Of a DNA stretch of 45,646 nucleotides, positions 27,916-37,181 are shown in pieces. Below the pieces are notes generated by a model. The model was not told the origin of the DNA and made no database searches. It worked only from the letters and a program-made list of their open reading frames with translations. The stretch's first letter is position 1. Each line of letters starts with the position of its first letter. Both the position numbers and the translations under genes were made by a program. This DNA is from F23-D06 sp947167635 (GTDB lineage Bacteria; Bacteroidota; Bacteroidia; Bacteroidales; WCHB1-69). The stretch lies in assembly GCA_947167635.1 (NCBI GenBank), contig CAMVIT010000019.1, forward strand, positions 1 to 45,646. The letters run 5' to 3'.

Positions 27916-29337
27916 ATGGTATTCAGTTCCGCCACATTCCTGTTCATTTTCCTGCCGGTAGTATTGGTACTCTACTACCTGATGCCAGCAAAAGGCCGGA
28001 ATGTGTGGCTGTTGGTCGCCAGTTTGCTGTTTTATTCCTGGAGCGAGCCCCGTTTCATCGCCCTACTGCTGGTTTCCATCACCGCCGACTACTTCATTGC
28101 CCGCGCCATGGACAAGGCTGAAGGCAAAAAACGGAAAGGGTGGTTGGCGTTTTCCCTGGTGCTCAACATCGGCATTTTGGCCTATTTCAAGTATGCCAAC
28201 TTCTTCATCGGGAATGTACAGCAGTTTTACAGCTGGTTGGGCTTGGTGCCGTTTGAGTGGCACAAAGTGGCATTGCCCGTAGGCATCTCGTTCGTCACCT
28301 TCCAGAAGATCTCCTACATGGTGGATGTCTATCGCCGCGACCACGAGGCGCAGCGCCGTTGGGACGTGCTTGCGCTCTATATCCTGATGTTCCCGCAGCT
28401 CATCGCCGGCCCTATCATCCGCTACAAGGAAATCGTGGCGCAATTGGCCGACCGCAGCGCACAGGACACTCCCCGGAACCGCTTCAACGGACTCTACAGA
28501 TTCCTCATCGGACTCTCCAAAAAAGTGTTAATTGCCAATGTGCTGGCGCAGCAAGTGGATATCATCTTCGCCACCGCACCCGGCGAGTTGGCCGCCGGCA
28601 CCGCCTGGACCGGAATGCTGGCCTACACGATGCAGATATACTTCGACTTCGCCGGCTACTCCGACATGGCGCTCGGACTGGGCCGCATGTTCGGCTTCTC
28701 GTTCCCCGAGAACTTCAACTTCCCGTACATATCGCGCAGCTTCACCGAGTTCTGGAAACGTTGGCACATCACTTTGGGCAACTGGATGAAGGACTACCTC
28801 TACATTCCGCTCGGCGGCAACCGCAAAGGGACGGCACGCACCCACCTCAACCTCGTGACCGTATTCTTCCTCTCCGGCCTTTGGCATGGCGCCGCCTGGA
28901 CCTTCGCGATCTGGGGACTCTACCACGGCTTGTTCCTCGTACTCGACAAGTGGGGCTTGCGCAAACTGCTGGAAAAAGCGGGCAGGATCCCCTCCACCCT
29001 GCTCACTTTCCTTTTCGTGATGATCGGCTGGGTGATCTTCCGCGCCGACACGCTGGGCTACGCCGCCGAATATACCGGTCGCCTCTTCGCGTTTGCCTCG
29101 CCCGCCGACGGCATCCTGCTCGACACCCGCTTTGTGGCGATCCTCATCGCAGCCACATTATGCGCCTTCTCCGGCATCTTCGGCAAGATAGAGTCGGCGG
29201 TCAACGGGCTGTACGAACGCTCACTAACCACCACCCGCGCCATTGTTGTCGCCCTCGTCATGGTGGCGCTATATGTGCTCAACGGCAGCGCCTTGCTTGC
29301 CGGCGGCTTCAACCCCTTCATCTATTTCAGATTCTGA
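27916..29337 (+). CDS. MBOAT-family O-acyltransferase (AlgI-like)
   Basis: 473 residues, a polytopic membrane protein starting MVFSSATFLFIFLPVVLVLYY. The AlgI-like signature is plain: YSDMALGLGRMFGF, NFPYISRSFTEFWKRWHITL, then LSGLWHGAAWTF with His324, the position of the catalytic histidine in AlgI (near residue 322), and YHG with His337. It moves acyl groups, usually acetyl, across the inner membrane to a partner acting on an extracytoplasmic glycan. The partner is encoded 3 bp downstream. The glycan is unknown: a capsule, exopolysaccharide or surface lipopolysaccharide is likely. Confidence 0.92.
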   Translation: MVFSSATFLFIFLPVVLVLYYLMPAKGRNVWLLVASLLFYSWSEPRFIALLLVSITADYFIARAMDKAEGKKRKGWLAFSLVLNIGILAYFKYANFFIGNVQQFYSWLGLVPFEWHKVALPVGISFVTFQKISYMVDVYRRDHEAQRRWDVLALYILMFPQLIAGPIIRYKEIVAQLADRSAQDTPRNRFNGLYRFLIGLSKKVLIANVLAQQVDIIFATAPGELAAGTAWTGMLAYTMQIYFDFAGYSDMALGLGRMFGFSFPENFNFPYISRSFTEFWKRWHITLGNWMKDYLYIPLGGNRKGTARTHLNLVTVFFLSGLWHGAAWTFAIWGLYHGLFLVLDKWGLRKLLEKAGRIPSTLLTFLFVMIGWVIFRADTLGYAAEYTGRLFAFASPADGILLDTRFVAILIAATLCAFSGIFGKIESAVNGLYERSLTTTRAIVVALVMVALYVLNGSALLAGGFNPFIYFRF

Positions 29338-29340
29338 CCC

Positions 29341-30495
29341 ATGGACACACATAGACAACGACACTACCGCATCCTCTTCGCCATCCTGCTCGTCCTCATG
29401 ACGCTGCTGGGCGTGTTGATGTTTGTGCCGGCCACAAGGGGCAAACCGCTCTTCGGCATACCGCCCCTCCCCGACAAAAAGAGGACTCCCATCATGCTCT
29501 ATCTTGGCTCTCACGACAGGGACGAAAGGCTCGTCAAGCAGAGCGTCGGGGGGTGCAACCACGCCGTGCGGTTCTATAATGAGCTGAACTATAGACTTTT
29601 CAAATACTCGGCAGCGCCCAAGCTCATCATCGGGCAGGACGATTATTTCTATGAGAACGTCTATGTTGACGAGTATCAGGGCAAGGATTTTGCAGGAGAT
29701 GATGTCATTAGAAATAATCTAATGAAATTCAAGGAGTTACAAAACTCTTTACACCATCAAGGCATAGATCTTTTATTGGTGTTCGAGCCTGGCAAGGCGC
29801 GTTGCATGCCCGAATATCTGCCGCGACGCTGCCGCAAGGGCGCACAGACCAACTACGACAGCTACACGCGCCTTGCCAAGGAGCTGGGCGTACACATGTT
29901 GGATCTGAACGCCTGGTTCCAGTCCATCATCGCTAACGAGCCCTACCCGCTCTACAGCCGCCACGGCATACACTGGACCACCTACGGGATGTGGCGCGCT
30001 GCCGACACGCTGCAACGGTTCATCGAGCAGGAATGCCACTCGACGCTGCCCTCGTTCCGCCATGTCGGCGACTCGCTCTCCACGATCAACAAAGACCTCG
30101 ACTTCGACCTTGAGCCTCCGATGAACCTGTTGTCAGAGCTGCCGCACGAGAAGCTCTGCTTCCCGGTCATGGCGCCGCAGCCCGTCACGGGTTCGCGCCC
30201 ACGCGCACTCGTCATCGCTGACAGCTATGTCTGGAGCCTTTGGGACCACGGCATCCTGCAGCAGTGGTTCGACCAGCCCGAGTTCTGGTACTACAACCTC
30301 TCCCTATACCCCCACATCTGGGACCCCACCGCATACTATATCGACAAGCGGACCCTGCCCGAAGTCCTGCGCAGGAAAGACGTGATTCTGCTGATGATCA
30401 CCGACGCGAACCTGAAGGACTTCGGGTGGCACTGCGTGGAGGAAATACAAAAAACACTATCTTTGCTGCCTCATAAAAACACATCCGATGAATAA
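29341..30495 (+). CDS. AlgJ/AlgX-like SGNH-fold O-acetyltransferase partner
   Basis: 384 residues, anchored by one N-terminal membrane segment (ILFAILLVLMTLLGVLMFV). The SGNH-type domain shows GQDDYFYE, LLVFEPGKAR, the block HGIHWTTYG with His211, and IADSYVW with Ser295. This is the layout of AlgJ/AlgX and DHHW-type proteins that transfer acetyl groups from the MBOAT partner to polysaccharide. The usual aspartate two residues before the histidine is a glycine here. The start lies three bases after the MBOAT stop and the end overlaps the next gene by eight bases, so the three are one transcript. Confidence 0.82.
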   Translation: MDTHRQRHYRILFAILLVLMTLLGVLMFVPATRGKPLFGIPPLPDKKRTPIMLYLGSHDRDERLVKQSVGGCNHAVRFYNELNYRLFKYSAAPKLIIGQDDYFYENVYVDEYQGKDFAGDDVIRNNLMKFKELQNSLHHQGIDLLLVFEPGKARCMPEYLPRRCRKGAQTNYDSYTRLAKELGVHMLDLNAWFQSIIANEPYPLYSRHGIHWTTYGMWRAADTLQRFIEQECHSTLPSFRHVGDSLSTINKDLDFDLEPPMNLLSELPHEKLCFPVMAPQPVTGSRPRALVIADSYVWSLWDHGILQQWFDQPEFWYYNLSLYPHIWDPTAYYIDKRTLPEVLRRKDVILLMITDANLKDFGWHCVEEIQKTLSLLPHKNTSDE

Positions 30496-30874
30496 AGTTG
30501 TCTCCCTTTTAGGAGCTTTGTTGCTCTTCCTATCGCTTGACGGGCAAACAGTGATCACGCTGCATCTGCCTCTCCCCTGCACCGAGACCTCCATCACCCA
30601 ACACCCCGCTTCTAACCCGCTTGAGTTAGACATTTTCCCCAACCCCACTAACGGCGAGCTGACACTTGTGGCGTCGGGACGAGACATTCTCGGGGACCTT
30701 CATTTAGAGATTTCCACCATACAGGGCAAGACCATGGTGACGAATCATTTCGCCTCTTCCAAGAACCAGTTCAGCAAGACACTCGACCTGAGTCACCTCG
30801 CATCGGGCGTGTATATGCTGAAGCTGACTAACAAGGAGGCCATCGTCACCAAGAAAATCATCATTCAAAAATAA
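30488..30874 (+). CDS. very short T9SS-tagged secreted protein
   Basis: 128 residues: a signal peptide (VVSLLGALLLFLSLDGQ) and about 30 linker residues, followed almost at once by a full T9SS sorting domain (IFPNPTNGELTLV ... SGVYMLKLTNKEAIVTKKIIIQ). The start overlaps the end of the acetyltransferase gene by eight bases. There is almost no room for a cargo domain, so it is either a peptide cargo or a carrier for the sorting domain itself. The family is not recognised. Confidence 0.75.
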   Translation: MNKVVSLLGALLLFLSLDGQTVITLHLPLPCTETSITQHPASNPLELDIFPNPTNGELTLVASGRDILGDLHLEISTIQGKTMVTNHFASSKNQFSKTLDLSHLASGVYMLKLTNKEAIVTKKIIIQK

Positions 30875-30879
30875 CGGCC

Positions 30880-33800
30880 ATGAAGAAAGTATACATTTTT
30901 GGAATGCTGATGCTCGCCCTGACGCTGATGGGCGGGAACATCCGGGCTCAAGTGATTGAAGCATGCGCCGGTGCGGACAGTGTCAAACTCCGATTGGACA
31001 ACTTCCTGTATGGGAGCGTGCAGTGGCAGCAGTCGGACGACAACATAGAATGGGAAGACATCGAATATGCCACGGATACCGTGTATGTGTTTAAGCCGGA
31101 GAGGACGCGATATTACCGAGCCATGGTATTTTATGAAAGTTGTCCTTTCGACACCTCGCAAGCCACATTGGTACGGGTGACCGCCCAAGCAGATGCCGGG
31201 CCCGACAAGATCGTGCAGACAGGATTGCCCACCTTCCTTTACGGCAACATGGAGGATGACGCGTGGGGTGAATGGACGTTTTTAGAGGGCACGGGCGGCG
31301 TGCTGTCCGACTCGACCGACAATATGCCAGTGTTCACGGGTACCGACACGCTCTACCGATTGCTCTGGACGCTGCATAATGCCTGTGGCACCACTTCTGA
31401 CACGGTGGAGGTGCAGTATGTGGAAAGCGAATACTACGACGCCATTGTGGTGGTGGACACCACGGACCTCATCGTGAGCGACACCTCCGAGATGGAGGTG
31501 GGGTTCTACAAGATCGTGTTCAACACGCCCGTCCCCAACATCACCGACACCACGGTCCTGATCGGCATCAACCACGACGGCGGTTTCTTGCGGAAAGTGT
31601 ACTATCACGAGTACCACGGCGACACCTGCTGGATGGTGACAAGCCCCGCCACATTTGACGATATTTTGATCAGTGGGGTAATAAACATCGAGAACTACGC
31701 CGCAATGAGCCACCACCGCGCCCCGGGACAAGGAAAAATAGTGCGCCTTGACCATATTCCAACCCGTGCGGAAATACTGAACGACTCGCTGTTTGGGAGA
31801 GGAACGGTCTATTATTATGATTTTGCAAATGAACCCAGTGTGCAAGCAAGTCAAAAAAGCATCGATTGGTTCTTTACCCTACCTCATACTGGACCTATTA
31901 GTGTTACACCCAACCTCTCTCTCACACCACATATCCATCTCAAGCCCAATTTAGATATTAGATATGTAAAAAATCTTCTTTTCACACGAATAGACATTGG
32001 AATGATCAATGCCGTAGGAACCATAGAATTTGAGCTCTCTTGTAACGCTTCCTTCAGTGTAGATGAAGATTTCACTTTATTCACCCCTTTTTTAAGCCCA
32101 ATATTCTTATTGATACCAGTAGGGCCAGTATTAATACCTTTTTATAGTGAAACTGGCGTTAGAATACCTTTACAAGTATCACTATCGGCTGAAATAAGTG
32201 ATATAGCCACATTAACTGTTGGGGGCGATCTCAGGTTCAACTGGTATTTGAGTCTTTCGCCTCTCAGTTTCATACCTGGTCAAGCTATTCGTTTTAAACC
32301 TCTCGGGTTCAGTCCTACTTTCAATTTTCAATTATTAGACATAGGCATTGGTCTGGAAGGCAGTGTGTTTCTTGGAGCTGAAGCTTATTTTTCCATATAT
32401 AAATCAATAGCAGCCTATGTAAGTCTGGGTTGCAAATTGGTTGCTGAAAGATTCTGTTATAATCCTTTCTCCACCTTCAAAGAAAGAGAAATTTCCTGCA
32501 TAGTATACCCTGAGATCCAAACAGGTATAAGAAAAGATATATTATTAGATCACGTTGGGCTGCCTGGGATTGAGGAGAGTAGTGGGAAGGGACTAAACTT
32601 TGATTTGACATTTTTATCAAAAAGGTTTTCATTACCAAGTAAAATGTCCATAGTGTCAGGCAACAACCAGCTCTACACAACAAATCCTTCCCCCTTAGCC
32701 GAGCCCCTCAAGGTCAAAGTATCCTCATTATGGCTTCCCAACTTTTTCATTCCTGTTTATTTCACTCCAATAAATGGTGGTAGCGTCAGCAATACATTTA
32801 TGTATACCAATCTTTTGGGAGAAGCGCAAACAACATGGACACCTGAAAGCCCTGACAGCAAAGTAGTAGCTACCATTTTCGGCTGTGATCAAAACGTGTT
32901 ACGTCAACAAACGTTCAAAACAGTCAGGGCTAGTTGTCTCAACTCCACCTTGAACCTGTCCAAGAAAAAAGTTGGCGAACAATGGACGGTGTTCGCAACA
33001 GGAGGACTTCCTCCTTACACTTATTATTTAGATGGGGTATCTTTTGGCAGCACACCGCCTGTTATCACCCCAGAGCCGGGAGTGTCCCACCATTTTGTGG
33101 TGGTGGATGCCACGTTATGCTCTGCATCCGCAGATATCAAGACTGAACCTTTTTCCTGCAACAGTTCCACTCTCTCTTTAGGATATGGCACGTCAAACAT
33201 TGAAGGATTCGCCAATCCTGTGTTATTCCTGTTTGCGGAAGGCGGTGCACCACCCTATACCTATTTGTTGGACGGAGATCCCAATAGCATGGTATTCCAA
33301 CCAGACCCCACCTATTATGGCCTCACACCCGGAAACCATACCGCGTATGTCAAAGACTCTCTTGGTTGTGTCAGAAGTTGTTCATTCCAAACCGATCCCG
33401 TGGAGCCCAAAGAGGTATTTGTAGTCACTATGGGAGTTGACAATGTCGGAGATCATTCTGCCAAGGCACACGCGACGCTCTACACGGAAGACCCGTCGTA
33501 TGTGTTGCATCGCGGGGTCTGCTGGGATATTCAGGACAACCCGACCGTGCTGCACTCCAAACTGGATTACACCACTGCCTGCCAGCAATGCGTCTACGAT
33601 TACAACATCACAGGCCTGTCCTCCAACACCACCTACTTCGTCAGGGCATACGCCATCACACCTAACGATACCATTTACGGCAATAGTACACACTTCCTAA
33701 CAACTGCGCCCTACCTGCCAAATGTCACCTCCAACGTCTCAAACATTTTCTATACATCAGCAAGGGCTAGCGGAGAGGTCCTATCGGACGGCGGTTCTCC

Positions 33801-35037
33801 CGTCACCGCACGCGGAATCTGCTGGGGGACGACACTGAACCCGTCTTCCGGGTCGGTCCACACCGTCAATTGCGGCAGCGGTTTGGGCGAATTCTCCTAC
33901 ACACTGACAAACTTGGCTCCGGGCACCTGCTACTACGTGCGCACCTTCGCCACCAACAGTTCCGGCACCGCTTACAGCGACAGCATCAGTTTCTTTACAC
34001 TGAATCCCTCCGCACCCGATGTGGAGACAGACTCCGTTTACAACGTCACTGCCTCGTCGGCCACCGCCAGCGGACGCGTGACGTACAGCAACGGCGACTC
34101 AGTGCACACAAGAGGCTTCTGCTGGAGCCTGTCGACCAACCCGACATTATCGGATGACGTTGTCGTCTGCGGCTCCGACACCGGACACTTTGACGCCGTC
34201 ATCTCCGGTCTTTTGCCCGACACCACCTATTATCTCAAAGCTTTTGCCATCAACAATGTTGACACAGGATACGGTGTCATAATCTCCTTCCCGACAGACA
34301 CACTTGCCCCGGACACCCTCACCCCTCCCGACACGACTGTCACCTACGGGCAGCCGTGCGACCCGCCCACCCTGACGGACTATGATGGCAACGTTTATCA
34401 CGCCGTGCAAATCGGTAGCCAGTGCTGGATGCAGGAGAACCTGCGCACCACCCACTTCGCCGACGGCAACTCCATCGCTATGGGCCACACGGGGTCATCC
34501 ACAACAGACGCATACCGCTATGCCCCCGAAAACGACATGAACAAGGTGCCCATCTACGGCTATCTCTACAACTGGTCGGCCCTGGTTCACGGAAGTTCCG
34601 GAAGCAGCACCAACCCGAGTGGTTTGCAGGGTATATGCCCTAACGGGTGGCATGTGCCCAGCAACGCGGAATGGAATGACCTGGCGACCTGTCTCGGCAC
34701 CAACTATCCTTGCGGTGGCAACGGACAAAACATCGCCAAAGCGATGGCCTCCACCACGAACGACTGGTACACGGACAACTCCAATGCCTGCGCCGTAGGT
34801 AACAACACCGCAATCAACAACGCCTCCGGATTCACGGCCCTGCCTGCAGGCTTCTTTGCTGGAGGAAGCATGCCGAGCGAAACCGGCCCCAACGCATACT
34901 TCGCCACCTCCACTGCAGGATCAAGCTTCCTCAATTACTTCGTGACCGTACGCTATATCACCTACAGCCAATCCACGCTTCAATCCAACCAGGAGCTGAA
35001 AAGCTCAGCCTTCTCGGTGCGATGCGTACGTGACTGA
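30880..35037 (+). CDS. large secreted mosaic protein with SprB-like repeats and a FISUMP domain
   Basis: 1,385 residues, signal peptide ending NIRAQ, start five bases after the previous stop. Residues about 25-180 are Ig/PKD-like (QWQQSDDNIEW, GEWTFLEG). Residues 310-590 are a hydrophobic beta-rich block of unknown kind with AT-rich coding. Then two SprB-like repeats (GGLPPYTYYLDG; GGAPPYTYLLDG), three Ig/FnIII-like repeats sharing RGxCW (residues about 845-1145), and a C-terminal FISUMP domain of about 220 residues (DYDGNVYHAVQIGSQCWMQE; GICPNGWHVPSNAEW). No T9SS sorting domain is at the C-terminus, which ends FSVRCVRD, so the export route is uncertain. It is the last gene of a four-gene operon with the acyltransferase pair. 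Confidence 0.78.
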   Translation: MKKVYIFGMLMLALTLMGGNIRAQVIEACAGADSVKLRLDNFLYGSVQWQQSDDNIEWEDIEYATDTVYVFKPERTRYYRAMVFYESCPFDTSQATLVRVTAQADAGPDKIVQTGLPTFLYGNMEDDAWGEWTFLEGTGGVLSDSTDNMPVFTGTDTLYRLLWTLHNACGTTSDTVEVQYVESEYYDAIVVVDTTDLIVSDTSEMEVGFYKIVFNTPVPNITDTTVLIGINHDGGFLRKVYYHEYHGDTCWMVTSPATFDDILISGVINIENYAAMSHHRAPGQGKIVRLDHIPTRAEILNDSLFGRGTVYYYDFANEPSVQASQKSIDWFFTLPHTGPISVTPNLSLTPHIHLKPNLDIRYVKNLLFTRIDIGMINAVGTIEFELSCNASFSVDEDFTLFTPFLSPIFLLIPVGPVLIPFYSETGVRIPLQVSLSAEISDIATLTVGGDLRFNWYLSLSPLSFIPGQAIRFKPLGFSPTFNFQLLDIGIGLEGSVFLGAEAYFSIYKSIAAYVSLGCKLVAERFCYNPFSTFKEREISCIVYPEIQTGIRKDILLDHVGLPGIEESSGKGLNFDLTFLSKRFSLPSKMSIVSGNNQLYTTNPSPLAEPLKVKVSSLWLPNFFIPVYFTPINGGSVSNTFMYTNLLGEAQTTWTPESPDSKVVATIFGCDQNVLRQQTFKTVRASCLNSTLNLSKKKVGEQWTVFATGGLPPYTYYLDGVSFGSTPPVITPEPGVSHHFVVVDATLCSASADIKTEPFSCNSSTLSLGYGTSNIEGFANPVLFLFAEGGAPPYTYLLDGDPNSMVFQPDPTYYGLTPGNHTAYVKDSLGCVRSCSFQTDPVEPKEVFVVTMGVDNVGDHSAKAHATLYTEDPSYVLHRGVCWDIQDNPTVLHSKLDYTTACQQCVYDYNITGLSSNTTYFVRAYAITPNDTIYGNSTHFLTTAPYLPNVTSNVSNIFYTSARASGEVLSDGGSPVTARGICWGTTLNPSSGSVHTVNCGSGLGEFSYTLTNLAPGTCYYVRTFATNSSGTAYSDSISFFTLNPSAPDVETDSVYNVTASSATASGRVTYSNGDSVHTRGFCWSLSTNPTLSDDVVVCGSDTGHFDAVISGLLPDTTYYLKAFAINNVDTGYGVIISFPTDTLAPDTLTPPDTTVTYGQPCDPPTLTDYDGNVYHAVQIGSQCWMQENLRTTHFADGNSIAMGHTGSSTTDAYRYAPENDMNKVPIYGYLYNWSALVHGSSGSSTNPSGLQGICPNGWHVPSNAEWNDLATCLGTNYPCGGNGQNIAKAMASTTNDWYTDNSNACAVGNNTAINNASGFTALPAGFFAGGSMPSETGPNAYFATSTAGSSFLNYFVTVRYITYSQSTLQSNQELKSSAFSVRCVRD

Positions 35038-35155
35038 CATCAGAACACAATCATCAACTCATTGTCACACCTCTTTGCCCACCCCTACGCACACGATATT
35101 TCCTGAATATCCGATTGCATCATTATATAATCAAAAAAACGAACGCTTTTTTTTG

Positions 35156-35163
35156 TATCTTTG
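35156..35163 (+). promoter_or_regulatory. possible promoter -7 box of thrS
   Basis: TATCTTTG matches the Bacteroidetes -7 consensus and lies 47 bases before the thrS start. No TTG is found at -33. The leader contains a short stem (acgcc, 35165-35169, with ggcgt, 35178-35182) followed by T-rich sequence, which is too weak to call an attenuator. Confidence 0.5.
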
Positions 35164-35210
35164 CACGCCTTTTTTTGGGCGTTTTGTTTTTAATCCAAAG
35201 CACTAATACT

Positions 35211-37148
35211 ATGATAAATATCACACTGCCTGACGGCTCGGCAAAACAGTTTGAGCCCGGTGTTACCCCCTACCAAGTGGCACTCGCCATCAGCGAAGGC
35301 TTGGCCCGCAACGTCTTGGTGGCCAAAGTGAACGACCAACTGGTAGAACTCGACAAACCCATCAACGAGGATGCCACCCTCACCCTCTACACCTGGAACG
35401 ACCGCGAAGGCAAGGACACCTTCTGGCATAGTTCCGCCCACTTGATGGCCGCCGCCATCGAGTCGCTCTATCCCGGTGTCAAGTTCGGTATCGGACCCCA
35501 TATCGAGACCGGCTTCTACTACGACATCGACTTTATGGACTATAACATCTCTTCTGACGATTTCCCGAAAATCGAGGAGAAGATGAAGGAGTTGGCCTCC
35601 CAGAAGATCCAGTTCGTGCGCCGCGAGGTGTCCAAGGCCGAGGCTCTCGACTATTTCACCAAGAAAGGCGACGAGTACAAGCTGGAACTCATCGACGGTT
35701 TGGAAGACGGACAGATCTCCTTCTACGAGAGCGGTCCCTTCACCGACCTCTGCCGCGGTCCGCACTTGCACGACACCTCCGCCATCAAGGCCATCAAGCT
35801 GCTCAAGACGGCCGGTGCTTACTGGCGCGGCGACGAGAAGCGCAAACAGCTGACCCGTATCTACGCCGTCACCTTCCCGAAGAAGAAGGAACTCGACGAG
35901 TACTTGGCTCTCCTTGAAGAAGCCGCCAAGCGCGACCACCGCAAACTGGGTCGTGAGATGGAATTGTTCACCTTCTCTCCGCTCGTGGGCCAGGGTCTGC
36001 CGTTGTGGCTGCCGAAGGGTGCCGCCCTCCGCGACCGTCTGGAGCAGTTCCTCCGCAAAGTTCAGAAAAAGTATGGTTACCAGCAGGTTATCACCCCGCA
36101 TATCGGCAATGTAAACCTCTACAAGACCTCCGGTCACTATGCCAAATATGGTGCGGACTCCTTCCGTCCCATCACCACCCCGCAGGAGGGCGAGGAGTTC
36201 TTCCTCAAGCCGATGAACTGCCCGCACCACTGCCAGATCTACGCCGCTCGTCCGCGCTCCTACAAAGAGTTGCCTCTCCGTCTCGCGGAGTTCGGAACCG
36301 TCTATCGCTACGAGCAGAGCGGTGAATTGCACGGATTGACCAGGGTTAGAGGCTTCACGCAGGACGATGCCCACCTCTTCTGCACCTCCGACCAGATCAA
36401 GGAGGAGTTCTGCAAGGTCATCGACATCATCCTCTACATCTTCAAGACTCTGAAGTTCGAGAACTATAAGGCTCAAGTTTCCTTGCGCGACCCGAACAAC
36501 AAAGAGAAGTACATCGGCACAGACGAGAACTGGGAGAAGGCACAGCGCGCTATCATCGAGGCAGCTGCCGAAAAGGGCCTCAACACCATCGAGGTGGAGG
36601 GCGAGGCCGCCTTCTACGGCCCGAAGCTCGACTTTATGGTGAAGGACGCCATCGGTCGCGAGTGGCAGCTGGGTACGGTCCAAGTGGACTACAACCTGCC
36701 CGAGCGTTTCGGTCTGGAATACACCTATGCTGACGGCCAGAAGAAGCGTCCGGTGATGATCCACCGCGCCCCGTTCGGCTCTATGGAGCGTTTCGTGGCA
36801 GTCTTGTTGGAGCACACCGGCGGCAACTTCCCGTTGTGGCTCACCTCCGACCAGGTTGTCATCCTGCCCATCAGCGAGAAGTATATGGACTACGCGCAGA
36901 AGGTGCGCGCCGCTTTGGACGAGCAGGACATCCGCTGCTACATCGACGAGCGCAGCGAGAAGACCGGCCGCAAGATCCGCGACGCCGAAACCGCCAAGAT
37001 TCCCTATATGCTCATCGTGGGCGAAAATGAGGAGAAGGACGGCACCGTCAGCGTGCGCCGCCACGGCAATCTCAACGACGGTACGATGCCGCTCGGCGAT
37101 TTCGTGAAACTCATCAACGAGGCCATTAAGGCGGAGTTGGAAAATTAA
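35211..37148 (+). CDS. thrS: threonyl-tRNA synthetase
   Basis: 645 residues from the ATG at 35211, which begins the TGS domain (MINITLPDGSAKQF). An upstream in-frame start would read through the promoter. The editing domain has HSSAHLMAAAIE and FTDLCRGPHLHDT. The catalytic core shows the zinc-binding MNCPHHCQIY, then RLAEFGTVYRYEQSGELHGL, TRVRGFTQDDAHLFC and the class II motif 3 region MIHRAPFGSMERF. It charges tRNA-Thr in the cytoplasm. A lipoprotein gene follows after 33 bp, whereas thrS is usually followed by infC-rpmI-rplT in Bacteroidetes. Confidence 0.97.
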   Translation: MINITLPDGSAKQFEPGVTPYQVALAISEGLARNVLVAKVNDQLVELDKPINEDATLTLYTWNDREGKDTFWHSSAHLMAAAIESLYPGVKFGIGPHIETGFYYDIDFMDYNISSDDFPKIEEKMKELASQKIQFVRREVSKAEALDYFTKKGDEYKLELIDGLEDGQISFYESGPFTDLCRGPHLHDTSAIKAIKLLKTAGAYWRGDEKRKQLTRIYAVTFPKKKELDEYLALLEEAAKRDHRKLGREMELFTFSPLVGQGLPLWLPKGAALRDRLEQFLRKVQKKYGYQQVITPHIGNVNLYKTSGHYAKYGADSFRPITTPQEGEEFFLKPMNCPHHCQIYAARPRSYKELPLRLAEFGTVYRYEQSGELHGLTRVRGFTQDDAHLFCTSDQIKEEFCKVIDIILYIFKTLKFENYKAQVSLRDPNNKEKYIGTDENWEKAQRAIIEAAAEKGLNTIEVEGEAAFYGPKLDFMVKDAIGREWQLGTVQVDYNLPERFGLEYTYADGQKKRPVMIHRAPFGSMERFVAVLLEHTGGNFPLWLTSDQVVILPISEKYMDYAQKVRAALDEQDIRCYIDERSEKTGRKIRDAETAKIPYMLIVGENEEKDGTVSVRRHGNLNDGTMPLGDFVKLINEAIKAELEN

Positions 37149-37181
37149 AAATCCAATAACCAATAATTTAAAATTCAAATT

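Noticed and set aside
35165..35192. Attenuator hairpin in the thrS leader
   Set aside because: The stem has only five pairs and lies at the expected transcription start; evidence is too weak.
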